NCBI GenBank assembly: GCA_002407845.1
Contig: DHPK01000001.1
Coordinates: 20,573 to 54,728 of the forward strand
Reading direction: 5' to 3'
DNA from: Leptolinea sp. UBA5366
Lineage (GTDB): Bacteria > Chloroflexota > Anaerolineae > Anaerolineales > Anaerolineaceae
DNA length: 34,156 nucleotides
The notes under the pieces are model-generated. The model searched no databases. It saw nothing but the letters and a program-made list of their open reading frames with translations, and had not been told where the DNA came from. Positions 8,209 to 16,678 of the stretch are shown in pieces (position 1 is the first letter of the stretch; each line of letters starts with the position of its first letter). Position numbers and translations under genes: made by a program.

Positions 8209-9420
8209 ATGAACCCAATGCGATTTTTATTGCTGGATATCGATGGCGTCTTGCTCGAACCGCATGGTTATCGGAAAAGCTATCGGGATACGGTCAATTT
8301 ATTTCTTGCGTCCTTCGGTTTTCCTGAACTTCAGGTTGATGATTCCATCGCTGAATTATTCGAATATTATGGAATTCCTGCAGAATGGGACATGGTCCCG
8401 CTGACGCTTGCCGCCTTTCTCTCATGGTATGTTGAAAACAGTCCTATCCCCAAACAATTTCAGACACTGAATGACCTGAAAAACTTAGCGCCGATCGATG
8501 CAGATACCGGATTTATTGACCAGCTCAGATTGTTCATTCCGAAAGTTGCTGCCTGCATTAATGGTGCTGGTGTGCCAGCTGCTGCAGTTTATAAGAATTG
8601 CAAAACTGCAAAGGAAGAAAGCTGCCTGCCGGCGGTCTGGGATCAGCCGGTGCTCGCAGATCTGCTAGGCAATTCCATCAACGTCAACCGTTCCCTCCCT
8701 TTTCGAGTCCTTGAAACTTTCGTGTTGGGAACTGAAGAATTTGAAAAACATTTTGGGATCACGACCGATCAGGGGATTCTTTCCAATCTTGAACTGGCAG
8801 ATATCCCGATCCTCTCAAAAGAATTTCAGGAGCGGATCAGCGCTGAAAGCGGTGTAGTTTATTATTCAGCTGTGATGACGGCTCGCCCAAACCTGCTTCC
8901 AGTTGAAATTGAAAAACCGGAATTGTTGGTTTCATCCCTGCCTGAAGCTGAACTGGCGATGACCCTGTTTGGCTGGGACGAAGGACGGATGAAAATATGC
9001 GGTGCGGGAACGCTGCACTATTACGAGCAGCGATTCGGTTATCCGCAGGAGAGCCGGCTCAAGCCGAGTGCGATGCACGCCCTGTGGGCGATGATTGAGT
9101 CCGCCACCGGGTCCTTTCAGACTGCCTTTGACCTTTTATCGAAGTGGGACCTCGAACAACCGGTTGAAAATCCTTTCGCCGGTGTTTTTCCGCCGGAAAT
9201 TCCGATTGAGATAGCGGTGTTTGAAGATTCAGCGAGCGGTGTCAGGTCAGCAGCTGCAGCTGCCGACGTCCTGCGCGCTTATGGGTATCAGGTTAAGTTA
9301 GATAAATATGGGATCATCACGACGGATGGAAAACGCCGGCTGCTTGAAGCTCAGGATGCAAAGATCTTTCCGAATGTCAATGAAGCTCTAACCGATTACT
9401 TTTCCAAAATGAATTTATGA
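8209..9420 (+). CDS. HAD-superfamily phosphohydrolase with large cap insert
   Basis: The 403-residue product carries the complete HAD catalytic set: Asp10 and Asp12 in LLLDIDGV (motif I), Thr224 in VMTARP (motif II), Lys285 in RLKPSAM (motif III) and Asp340 in VFEDSASGVRSAA (motif IV). About 210 residues separate motifs I and II, so the cap domain is much larger than in ordinary phosphoglycolate phosphatase relatives and I do not recognise it. It is expected to be a cytosolic phosphatase; the substrate is unknown. Its position 14 nt behind the SPT-like gene suggests a common pathway, which is an inference. The stop TGA abuts the stop of the convergent gene, with a 6-nt overlap of the two reading frames. 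Confidence 0.7.
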   Translation: MNPMRFLLLDIDGVLLEPHGYRKSYRDTVNLFLASFGFPELQVDDSIAELFEYYGIPAEWDMVPLTLAAFLSWYVENSPIPKQFQTLNDLKNLAPIDADTGFIDQLRLFIPKVAACINGAGVPAAAVYKNCKTAKEESCLPAVWDQPVLADLLGNSINVNRSLPFRVLETFVLGTEEFEKHFGITTDQGILSNLELADIPILSKEFQERISAESGVVYYSAVMTARPNLLPVEIEKPELLVSSLPEAELAMTLFGWDEGRMKICGAGTLHYYEQRFGYPQESRLKPSAMHALWAMIESATGSFQTAFDLLSKWDLEQPVENPFAGVFPPEIPIEIAVFEDSASGVRSAAAAADVLRAYGYQVKLDKYGIITTDGKRRLLEAQDAKIFPNVNEALTDYFSKMNL

Positions 9421-10689
9421 CGCAATCCAGCTGATCAGCTGGGCATTTGACAACGGTGCGGCTGCCAGCCGGGTGATAGAAAAGCGCATGAAATCCGGAT
9501 AGTGCAGATATTTGCGATCCAATTCACCAACAACCTCAAGAAAAGAAGAATCGTCCAAGTTGCCGGAGTTCTGAGCTGAATTAACAAGCAGAATTTTAAG
9601 CAGACTGAACGTGAGGACGAGTCGGCAGATTTCAAAATGCGCGATTGAGTTTATGTCTATTATTCCAGATGAACTTGGCAAATAATTGGTAAATGTATCT
9701 GAAAATAGACAGTGAGCGAACAGATTCTCAAACAAATGTCTGTTATCCAAGATGAAATAATCTATTGATGTTTGTTTAATGGAAAGGTAGTTTTCAGCCA
9801 TGCGGACGTGCGGAGAGCTAATTCCGGCTGTCAGCTGGAGCAGATCTTTTTGAATTGCATGGGAAGCGGCTGATGCGCTTTCCAATCCCCAGTTTAGCGC
9901 GGAATCGAGCTGCTTGATCCATTCCTGCGTTTCTGCAAATCTCCTATCAGGAGGAATGTCTAAGGTCATAACTTCGTTGGTTCCTGTTTGAAGTTCGCAA
10001 CCGCGGGTTTCAAGATCAGATAAAAGATTTTCAGCGGATTCTGGTCCTAATCGGTTGAGCTGTGCACAGACCTGTTGCAGCGATTCAATAAAATCAAATT
10101 GCCTGTTTTGCAATAATTGGATCAGATTTTCAATGAAAGGTTGTCTATTATTTAGAATAAACTTGAAATCAGGATCAGCGTAATCATCCGAGAGGATCCA
10201 TTCAGTGTCTGGATCGATAAAAGTCTCCTGTTCTATAAAAGTAGACGGTGCGATCGGCAAGATGGCTGCCGAGCGGACGGCAGGACACGAAAGCGAGGCG
10301 CTCATGCTGAATTGCTGGTCAACACGCAGGAATTGACGCGGAAAAAAATAGCAGGTATCGCACAATGCAAATTCGCCGTATTTCTCTTGCAGTTCACAGC
10401 GGTTTTGGGTGTTTAGAAATGCGCATCGCGCTTGCGGTTGACTCATAACATCAAGATGGAAGGTGGTCTTGATTTGGTTTCCTTGCTTCCGCCGGACTTT
10501 TTTTACTACCTGGCTAACTTTGCGCTGCAAAAATTCATCCGGCAACTGTTGATAAAACTCGCCATGAGCCTTATCGACCGGGATGTTCCAACCCTGGCAG
10601 CAAGTCTGCGGGCAATTTTCAGCCAGACATTCAAATTTTGCCAAATAACTTGGCATAGTTACGGTCTGTTTCCGGTATTGGTTTTCCAT
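9415..10689 (-). CDS. FliB-family Cys-rich protein (flagellin lysine-N-methylase-like)
   Basis: The product of about 424 residues has the FliB signature: Cys21, Cys26, Cys30 and Cys31 in FECLAENCPQTCCQGW, then CAFLN, CELQEKYGEFALCDTC and FFPRQF near residues 115-150, which presumably bind an iron-sulfur cluster. FliB was named for methylating lysines of Salmonella flagellin, but homologs occur in many non-flagellated bacteria with unknown targets. No flagellar or chemotaxis gene is present here, so a different substrate is likely. The reading frame extends upstream to 10890, but that part is hydrophobic-biased and unlike the family. The ATG at 10689 is preferred, with an internal ATG at 10656 as an alternative; neither has a strong Shine-Dalgarno. 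A TTGACA lies near 10714. Confidence 0.7.
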   Translation of the reverse strand: MENQYRKQTVTMPSYLAKFECLAENCPQTCCQGWNIPVDKAHGEFYQQLPDEFLQRKVSQVVKKVRRKQGNQIKTTFHLDVMSQPQARCAFLNTQNRCELQEKYGEFALCDTCYFFPRQFLRVDQQFSMSASLSCPAVRSAAILPIAPSTFIEQETFIDPDTEWILSDDYADPDFKFILNNRQPFIENLIQLLQNRQFDFIESLQQVCAQLNRLGPESAENLLSDLETRGCELQTGTNEVMTLDIPPDRRFAETQEWIKQLDSALNWGLESASAASHAIQKDLLQLTAGISSPHVRMAENYLSIKQTSIDYFILDNRHLFENLFAHCLFSDTFTNYLPSSSGIIDINSIAHFEICRLVLTFSLLKILLVNSAQNSGNLDDSSFLEVVGELDRKYLHYPDFMRFSITRLAAAPLSNAQLISWIAS

Positions 10690-10831
10690 GATCGTGAACT
10701 TTTTTCTGTCAAACTCCGTTAAAAGAATAGCAGATTTTCCTGCGGCAGATTTAGCGCAACTCGCAGCGAACTGCAGCAGCTGATAAGTATAGTAGAATAA
10801 AAAACAGTTTGAAAACTGGAAAGGAAGATTT

Positions 10832-11569
10832 ATGAAAATCAATCTCTCGATCAAAAGAATGATCGCAGCAGCTTTTAGTGCGATGATCATTTTTTCGAGC
10901 GCAGCTTTTACTGCTTTGAATCAAATTACTTGGATCACGCAAACCCCGCAGGCTGGGACAGCAAATTCACAGACAATTCAAATGCGCAATCCGGTTCTCC
11001 GCTCAGGCGATGTAATCGTGTTAAAAAATCAGGTCAGCAGTCAGGCGCCGGTGATTCAGGTCATTAATCCCGTTTCTGAACCGGTCCAAGCCTCAACGCC
11101 GATTCCCGCAATCCCTCCGGTTGTCTGGCAGGCGACCCCGACACTCGGTCGGGCTGTCGAGGTGATCCCAACCGGTGCAAATGTTCCGCGACCTGCGTAT
11201 GATTGCAGCGTTCAAATCAACAGTCCTTACTGGTATGCCCAATACGCTCCCGGCGAAGATTTCGATTTCGATGTGACATTTACAAACACTGGCACGCAGG
11301 CATGGGGTACGGATATTGATGTCATGCAGTATACCGGCTGGCGCATGGAAATTGAGAATAAATATATCTATGATATCGACAAAGATTATTCCTCCGCTTA
11401 CATTGTTCAGCCAGGGCAGTCGATTCGCTGGAAAATCCGCATGGAAGCACCAAAAGAGAAAACAACCGAAGATAATAAATATTTCACTTCTTACAATCTG
11501 GTTCGTGGACGGGACACCGTGAACGGCATGTTTTGTCCGTTCTCCCTGTATATTTACGTCCCACATTGA
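10832..11569 (+). CDS. Secreted protein with C-terminal NBR1-Ig-like domain
   Basis: The 245-residue product has a signal peptide or membrane anchor (residues about 8-28), a Pro/Thr-rich linker (roughly 85-120) and a C-terminal domain from about residue 125 to 245. In that domain, GEDFDFDVTFTNTGTQAWG and the Trp/Tyr-rich strands with VQPGQSIRW are the hallmark of the Ig-like domain first described in NBR1, which is common in secreted proteins of Anaerolineae. It is expected to sit on the cell surface; no enzymatic domain is visible and its partner is unknown. The start has AGGAAG at good spacing. It diverges from the FliB-like gene and ends at a strong hairpin. Confidence 0.75.
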   Translation: MKINLSIKRMIAAAFSAMIIFSSAAFTALNQITWITQTPQAGTANSQTIQMRNPVLRSGDVIVLKNQVSSQAPVIQVINPVSEPVQASTPIPAIPPVVWQATPTLGRAVEVIPTGANVPRPAYDCSVQINSPYWYAQYAPGEDFDFDVTFTNTGTQAWGTDIDVMQYTGWRMEIENKYIYDIDKDYSSAYIVQPGQSIRWKIRMEAPKEKTTEDNKYFTSYNLVRGRDTVNGMFCPFSLYIYVPH

Positions 11570-11586
11570 TAATTATAAAAAAATAT

Positions 11587-11621
11587 AAACCGCGCTCAAT
11601 GAACGATTATGAGCGCGGTTT
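11587..11621. terminator. Bidirectional intrinsic terminator
   Basis: AAACCGCGCTCA (11587-11598) and TGAGCGCGGTTT (11610-11621) are a perfect 12-bp inverted repeat with an 11-nt loop. On the plus strand it follows the NBR1-Ig gene by 17 nt. On the minus strand the stem is followed by ATATTTTTTTAT, an even better U-tract, so it can also stop transcripts coming from the methyltransferase side. Confidence 0.8.
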
Positions 11622-11920
11622 TGAGTTAATCACATAATGACGGATGATTTCCTAAGTCGAATTAGTTAAGTATTGGTGAGATTTAATGACCAATATGGAT
11701 TGCAAAATATTTTTCCTGTAAAAAAATTGTAGATCGGTAGGTTCCATCAGCCCCGTGCCGATTTTTTTATCCGGACGGTCGCTCAGATGAATAAAATTTT
11801 TGTAAGTGCAGGGGAAATAACAGCGAATCACAATTGAGGCTGACATTTGAAGTGTTACTAATCTGTCAAGTGCGGAGAGCAAATGACAGAGATCCCTTAT
11901 AGTGATAAACGCTTTAATGG
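11622..11920. other. Non-coding stretch downstream of the methyltransferase
   Basis: Just under 300 bases without a convincing gene. An open frame on the minus strand (about 12056-11652) runs through it, but its first half only shadows the methyltransferase and its second half shows no domain I know. I treat the stretch as intergenic or as decayed sequence. Confidence 0.4.
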
Positions 11921-12574
11921 TTATTCTGTTGTTAATGTTTGGGTCGGTTTGCAAACCAGAAAGCATTCCGGCAGCAAGCTTGTTTGGATCATTTCGGATT
12001 CCACAATAGTGAAGCCATTGGCGGTGACGAAATCTTGAAACTCTGACAGCTTCCATTTGTGAAAAGTTCGAAATCCGATCTGCTCCAACAGCCAGATTTG
12101 CAGGTTGTTGACTTTCCCATCGTGTAAAAATGTCGGCGCAATCAGCAGCCCTCCGGGTTTCAACACTCGTCTGATCTCAGACAGTGCCAATTCCGGCGCT
12201 GGCATGATGTGCAAGGCATTCGCGATGATCACTGCATCCCATTGGACATCTGCGTATGGCAGGGCAGTTGCATCCGCTGTGGTGAAATGGACTGGCAGGC
12301 TGTCTTTTCTCTTTTTAGCGGCTTGGATCATGCCAGTCGAAAAATCAGTCGCTTCCCAAAAAGCTGTTTTCTGACATAAAGGAAAAGTGATTTGACCAGT
12401 ACCGCAAGCTAATTCGAGGACTTTCATGGATGGTGAGAGCAGGTTCCCGATTCGAACCGCCAATTGGCCGTAAAAATCTCGATTTCTCTTTTCCTGGAGC
12501 AGCGTGTAAAACTTGGCAGTCCAATTCCAGAAGGACTGATTGGATTCAATTCGTACGCTTGTTTTGCTTTTCAT
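11921..12574 (-). CDS. Class I SAM-dependent methyltransferase
   Basis: The product of about 217 residues has methyltransferase motif I in VLELACGTGQ, an acidic motif II at TDFSTGM, motif post-II in TTADATALPYADVQWDAV, and motif IV/V RRVLKPGGLLIAPTF, the order of the UbiE/Methyltransf_11 group. It transfers a methyl group from S-adenosylmethionine to a small molecule or lipid that cannot be named from sequence. The ATG at 12574 (AGAGG just before it, at short spacing) is preferred to a TTG at 12607. The gene stands alone between two sparse non-coding stretches, so it may be an acquired or mobile accessory gene; this is an inference. Confidence 0.75.
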   Translation of the reverse strand: MKSKTSVRIESNQSFWNWTAKFYTLLQEKRNRDFYGQLAVRIGNLLSPSMKVLELACGTGQITFPLCQKTAFWEATDFSTGMIQAAKKRKDSLPVHFTTADATALPYADVQWDAVIIANALHIMPAPELALSEIRRVLKPGGLLIAPTFLHDGKVNNLQIWLLEQIGFRTFHKWKLSEFQDFVTANGFTIVESEMIQTSLLPECFLVCKPTQTLTTE

Positions 12575-12990
12575 GTCCTCTGCCCTGATGTTCAACCTGA
12601 TTTTCAATTAATTTTGGAAATGATTTCTCTGTAAAAGTATAAATCACATCATTAAAAAGCTTGTTTCTAAATTAAGGGCGATGACAACGGGAGAGAAAGA
12701 TTGGAAGACCGAATAGAATCCGGTTTGTTTGGATTGGGGTTAACTCAAACGAGGGAATCCGCCCCGGTATCAATGCCTGTCTAGGAGAGTGATACAAAAA
12801 ATAAGACAAAAGACAGATGGACTTGTATGACACGTGTAATTTGGGACAAGTATTTCCGGTATAAAAGAAAATCCAACGCTGAGTCTTGACTGTGCGAAAA
12901 CAAATCTGCCAGCGATATTGTCAGTAACGGCAAGAAACTCAGAAAAACAGTCTAAACAGCGGACGCAATAGGTTGAATGTTTTGAATCAA
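12575..12990. other. Non-coding gap between the methyltransferase and the SDR gene
   Basis: About 415 bases without a supportable gene on either strand. The portion next to 12574 must hold the methyltransferase promoter. I see no tRNA, transposase remnant, terminal repeat or clear terminator; short words such as TTGTATGACACGTG near 12823 contain a partial palindrome around CACGTG without clear meaning. It may be a decayed region. Confidence 0.4.
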
Positions 12991-13764
12991 TTATTTTTGC
13001 AGATAATAGACAAAGTTTCTGACCACAGCGCGCGGTGAAAGTTTGGAAACAAACACAATAAGCCGATTCAAAAAGCCCGGGACTGCAATGACTTTTCCCC
13101 TTCGAAGCCGGTCGACTCCGAAAGCTGCGACATCCTGAGGGGCAGCAACCCGAAGGTTTTTAAACAGCCCTGAATCTCCGAGTTCAGCTTTGGCTTCAAA
13201 ACCGGTTTTTGTCGGTCCGGGGCAGAGCACGGTGACGGTTACTCCGGTTCCTTTCAATTCAACTGAAAGTGCTTCACTGAAAGAAAGCACAAAGGCTTTC
13301 GATGCGTAATACACGCTCATTAGCGGACCGGGTTGAAAGGCAGCAGTCGATGCAACATTTAATATTTTCCCGTTTCCGCGCTCGATCATCGGCTTCAGAT
13401 AGCAGCGTGTTAGGTGAATCAGAGCTGTAATGTTCACCTGAACCATTTCATTCTGTTTCTCCCAGCTGCAATCTGCGAATGGACCGAAATCGCCGAATCC
13501 AGCGTTATTCACCAGCACATCAATGGCGATGCCGCGATCTGTTGTGAACTGGACGATCTGTTCAATCGCGGCGGGATCAGAGAGGTCAGCCGAAATTGTT
13601 TCGGCTTGAATGCTGTAGGTTGATTCAAGCCGCTGCTTCAGGTCAGCTAATTTTTCGGTGCTGCGTGCAATCAGAATCAGGTTCTGACCCGCTTTTGCGA
13701 ATTCCTCCGCAAAGGCGGTGCCGATCCCTCCTGAAGCTCCGGTTAGTAACACTGCATTTTTCAT
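12991..13764 (-). CDS. SDR-family short-chain dehydrogenase/reductase (DltE/YqjQ-like)
   Basis: The 257-residue product is a classical short-chain dehydrogenase. It has the NADP-binding TGASGGIG (residues 9-16), an Arg after the second strand (LIARS), the NNAGFGDFG motif, the catalytic Ser in NVASTAAF and the YYASK active-site Tyr/Lys. The hydrophobic C-terminal segment (RLIVFVSKLSPRAVVRNFVYYL) suggests membrane association, as in the subgroup annotated as DltE-like or acyl-dependent dehydrogenases. The substrate is unknown. The ATG at 13764 is one codon downstream of an in-frame TTG and is the better start. It lies downstream of dnaX-ybaB-recR on the same strand, 103 nt after recR, with an imperfect hairpin between. 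Confidence 0.82.
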   Translation of the reverse strand: MKNAVLLTGASGGIGTAFAEEFAKAGQNLILIARSTEKLADLKQRLESTYSIQAETISADLSDPAAIEQIVQFTTDRGIAIDVLVNNAGFGDFGPFADCSWEKQNEMVQVNITALIHLTRCYLKPMIERGNGKILNVASTAAFQPGPLMSVYYASKAFVLSFSEALSVELKGTGVTVTVLCPGPTKTGFEAKAELGDSGLFKNLRVAAPQDVAAFGVDRLRRGKVIAVPGFLNRLIVFVSKLSPRAVVRNFVYYLQK

Positions 13765-13830
13765 CAAGTTTTCTTTCTGAATTACCCTTTAGCAATTGTG
13801 CGCAGTTAATCGTAGATGCCGAATAAACAT

Positions 13831-13862
13831 CGCATGCTCTTGATCCAATAGAGCAATAAGCG
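13831..13862 (-). terminator. Imperfect hairpin after recR, possible terminator
   Basis: TGCTCT (13835-13840) and AGAGCA (13850-13855) pair around a 9-nt loop, with an outer CGC/GCG pair beyond a bulge. On the minus strand it is followed by ATGTTTATTC. The tail is only moderately U-rich, so it could be an attenuator or a weak terminator between recR and the SDR gene. Confidence 0.3.
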
Positions 13863-13867
13863 ACATC

Positions 13868-14473
13868 TTACAGCTCCTGCCTGCCGGAGAGAGCCCGCAA
13901 AAGGGTGTTCTGGTCAGCGTATTCGAGTTCACCGCCCGAAGGCAAGCCGCGCGCCAATCGCGTGATCCGGACGGGTGCCGATGCCAGCCGTTTTTGGATG
14001 TAGAGCGCAGTCGCATCGCCTTCCATGGATGGATTGGTCGCGATGATGATTTCCTTAAAATTTCCGTTATTCACCCGCTGAAAAAGCGGTTCAAGCCGAA
14101 TATCTTCCGGGTTGATGCCTTCAATGGGGGAGAGAACGCCGTGCAGCACATGATATTTGCCGAAAAAACCGCCGGATTGTTCCAACACGATGACATCCAT
14201 TGGACTTTCGACAACACATAAAACGTCCTGATCGCGCTGTTCATTGCTGCAAATAGAGCAGAGGTCATTCCCAGACAGGGTGATGTTGAAACATTCGCGG
14301 CACAACGCAGTTTCCGATTTCAAATTGATCAGCGCGTCAGCAAGCCGCTGATGGATGTCGGTATTGTTTTTCAACAGATAAAATGTCAGACGCGACGCTG
14401 TCCGGGGACCAATCCCCGGAAGCATCGAAAAAGAGTCAATTAAATTTTGAACCGGTGCTGGGATGTTTGCCAT
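13868..14473 (-). CDS. recR: Recombination mediator RecR
   Basis: The 201-residue length is exactly that of RecR, which forms a DNA-clamping ring with RecO and loads RecA at gaps. The helix-hairpin-helix LPGIGPRTASRL (residues about 18-29), the four-Cys zinc finger (CRECFNITLSGNDLCSIC), the Toprim start VLCVVESPMDV and the C-terminal ARGLPSGGELEYAD are all present and intact. The ATG is 4 nt after the ybaB stop, so it is translated with the dnaX-ybaB-recR operon, an arrangement conserved in very many bacteria. Confidence 0.97.
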   Translation of the reverse strand: MANIPAPVQNLIDSFSMLPGIGPRTASRLTFYLLKNNTDIHQRLADALINLKSETALCRECFNITLSGNDLCSICSNEQRDQDVLCVVESPMDVIVLEQSGGFFGKYHVLHGVLSPIEGINPEDIRLEPLFQRVNNGNFKEIIIATNPSMEGDATALYIQKRLASAPVRITRLARGLPSGGELEYADQNTLLRALSGRQEL

Positions 14474-14477
14474 CAGG

Positions 14478-14831
14478 TCAGAAACCTAATCCCATGGAAG
14501 AAAGTGCGCCGCTCAGCGGTCCCATGCTGTCCTCGGACAGTTTTCTGCTCTGATCGAGCGCCATGTTGATACCGCTCAGGATAATGTCCTGCAGCATCTC
14601 TGCGTCGGCATCTTTCAGAAAATCTGGATCGATCTCGACTGATTTGCAGACCTGATCCCCGGTCATAGTAATTTTTATCGCCCCGCCGCCAACGGTTGCT
14701 GTGACGTTTGTCTCAGCAATTTTTGCCTGTTGTTCTTCCATCTGTTTTTGCAGATCAAGGAGCTGTTTGCGCATCGCGTTCTGGTTTCCCATCGAACCGC
14801 CTCCGCCAAATTTTCCATATCCCTTTGCCAT
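14478..14831 (-). CDS. ybaB: YbaB/EbfC nucleoid-associated protein
   Basis: The product of about 117 residues is a small DNA-binding dimer of the EbfC family. It has a Gly-rich N-terminus, a Gln/Lys-rich helix (QLLDLQKQMEEQQAKI), the strand ATVGGGAIKITMTGDQ and the signature VEIDPDF followed by the acidic helix. The ATG at 14831 follows AGGAGG at 14848-14843, 11 nt upstream; an in-frame TTG at 14855 would place that Shine-Dalgarno inside the gene, so the shorter start is chosen. It lies between dnaX and recR, the standard order. Confidence 0.93.
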   Translation of the reverse strand: MAKGYGKFGGGGSMGNQNAMRKQLLDLQKQMEEQQAKIAETNVTATVGGGAIKITMTGDQVCKSVEIDPDFLKDADAEMLQDIILSGINMALDQSRKLSEDSMGPLSGALSSMGLGF

Positions 14832-14914
14832 ACCTTTTTTTTCCTCCTGATTCAAAAATTAGACTGCCGTTTCTGATGACAGCAGTGAATGATTCTTCTC
14901 AACCTGCCAAAGAA

Positions 14915-16510
14915 TTATTTCGCCGGTTTCTGCTTGTTGACGACCAGTTTTCCGCCTAATTGGATGGCTGCGTCGACCAATGGGTTCTGATCCGGGCTGG
15001 ATGAACTGCGCTTCCCGATGATAGAAAGCGATACGCCGACCGGTTTTCCCAGCACATTTGAGATCGCAGCGCTCGTCCACAAGAGGCTCTTGCGGTTCGC
15101 TTCAACCTGATTTTTGATCGTTTCACGCGGGAATCCGAGGAACAGGACGCCGTCACGCACATCAACGATCTTTGCGTGATTCAGCGTCGCGTCAAGAATG
15201 GCATCATATTGCTTGATCAATGCCCGCACTTTGTCCCAATTCTTAACGATTTCTTCTTTCGTCACTGAAGGATCAGGATGCTGATTCTTGCGGATGTAAA
15301 TCTTTGAATCTGCAGTGCTTTCAGCTTCGGTCTCGAGTTCATTCTCTTCTGGCATTCGATCCAGCCGTGGTTTAGGCGCTGGCTGAACAACGGCTGTCTG
15401 CGGTTGAACTGCCACAGGCTGGACAGGCTGTTTTTCTTCGCAGCTTTCTGCCAGAGCTAACTCAAGGCTTAGTCCGGGATGCCAGCTGGTGCGGCTGTCC
15501 GCAGCTGCTTGTTCAAACAGGCGGATCGTCTCAACCAGACGTGCAACCGAGAATTGCGAGGCTTGTTTATTTAGAATGCTGCGCGCTTCAGGCGCTGCCT
15601 CAATCGGCGTGTTTGACCCCATGCGAATGACCAGCAGAATGCGCAGATGCTCAACCAGCTGACGAGCGAACTGGCGCGAATCCGAGCCTGAATCAAGCGC
15701 TTCCTGCAGGACATCGAGACCAGTGCCAGTGCTGCGTTCGATAATTGCATCTGTCAGCTTGATCACCGATTGGTTCGTGGCGATGCCTAAGATCGTTTGT
15801 GTCGCGCTCAGCGTCACTTTCTCGCCGGTTGAAGATAATTGATCCAGCATCGAAACCGCGTCGCGCATTGCGCCGGTGGATTGACGTGCCATCAGCGTCA
15901 GAGCGTCTTCTTCATAATCAAATTTTTCGGCTTCGCAAATCATTTTCAGCCGGTAAACAATTTCTGAAACTGGAAAGCGCCTGAACTCGTGATGCTGGCA
16001 GCGCGATAAGACTGTTGCGGGAATTTTTTGGATTTCAGTCGTTGCCAGAATAAACATGGCATGCGACGGCGGTTCTTCAAGTGTTTTTAAAAGGGCGTTG
16101 AACGCTGCGGTCGAGAGCATGTGAACTTCGTCGATGATATAGACTTTCATTCTGCCCTGAGCAGGCGAAAAATTGATCTTGTCCCGCAAGTCGCGAATGT
16201 CATCGACACTGGTGTTCGACGCTGCATCGATTTCGATAATGTCCATGAACATATTGTTGAGAACCGAGCGGCAGTTTGCACAGACATCACAGGGACGCTT
16301 GGCAGGATCGGGGTCAAGGCAGTTGACGGAGCGAGCCAGTAAGCGCGCTATGGTCGTTTTTCCGGTGCCGCGCGGACCCGAAAAGAGGTAGGCGTGGGTC
16401 AGGCGGCCAGATTTGATTGCGTTGCGCAGCACGCGCACGACCTGTTCCTGACCAATCACTTCATCCCATGTCAGCGGCCGCCATTTTCGATATAAAGCCT
16501 GTGAAGCCAA
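14915..16510 (-). CDS. dnaX: DNA polymerase III subunit gamma/tau
   Basis: The 531-residue product is the clamp-loader ATPase. It begins YRKWRPLTWDEVIGQE, carries Walker A GPRGTGKT at 45-52, a zinc knot (CDVCANC), Walker B IIDEVHML, sensor 1 ATTEIQKIP and SRCQHHEFR, and then a Pro/Gln-rich linker near residue 360-400 before a C-terminal domain, as in other bacterial DnaX. The start is a TTG at 16510 behind AAAGGGG; the family N-terminus begins exactly there. I saw no clear A-rich slippery site for a programmed shorter gamma form. It heads the dnaX-ybaB-recR operon, 83 nt before ybaB. Confidence 0.95.
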   Translation of the reverse strand: MASQALYRKWRPLTWDEVIGQEQVVRVLRNAIKSGRLTHAYLFSGPRGTGKTTIARLLARSVNCLDPDPAKRPCDVCANCRSVLNNMFMDIIEIDAASNTSVDDIRDLRDKINFSPAQGRMKVYIIDEVHMLSTAAFNALLKTLEEPPSHAMFILATTEIQKIPATVLSRCQHHEFRRFPVSEIVYRLKMICEAEKFDYEEDALTLMARQSTGAMRDAVSMLDQLSSTGEKVTLSATQTILGIATNQSVIKLTDAIIERSTGTGLDVLQEALDSGSDSRQFARQLVEHLRILLVIRMGSNTPIEAAPEARSILNKQASQFSVARLVETIRLFEQAAADSRTSWHPGLSLELALAESCEEKQPVQPVAVQPQTAVVQPAPKPRLDRMPEENELETEAESTADSKIYIRKNQHPDPSVTKEEIVKNWDKVRALIKQYDAILDATLNHAKIVDVRDGVLFLGFPRETIKNQVEANRKSLLWTSAAISNVLGKPVGVSLSIIGKRSSSSPDQNPLVDAAIQLGGKLVVNKQKPAK

Positions 16511-16678
16511 ATCCGAACCCCTTTCAACGATTTTTTCTCAGTAGAAATCGCTCAATAATTATACCCTGCTGTGTTCGAAAGCAACGCGGATCGGTAGAGC
16601 AATCGGACTGAACTGAACGATTAAGCTCGTCAGAATTTCACAGCCTGGTTGTTAAAATTGTCTATTATTCAGAATAAG

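Noticed and set aside
10690..10890. N-terminal extension of the FliB-like frame
   Set aside because: The extra 67 residues do not resemble the family, overlap the divergent promoter region and the start of the NBR1-Ig gene, and the Cys signature follows the ATG at 10689 directly.
11652..12056. Open frame of 134 codons on the minus strand
   Set aside because: Half of it overlaps the methyltransferase in another frame, it has no recognisable domain, and no Shine-Dalgarno supports it.
13789..14016. Minus-strand open frame overlapping the recR end
   Set aside because: It runs out of phase through the conserved recR C-terminus and shows no domain.
14843..14855. Upstream TTG start for ybaB
   Set aside because: It would bury the AGGAGG site inside the coding sequence, while the ATG at 14831 uses it.
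16511..16678. Search for the small SRP RNA next to dnaX
   Set aside because: The conserved GGAAGGAAGCAGC-type apical sequence is not present on either strand.
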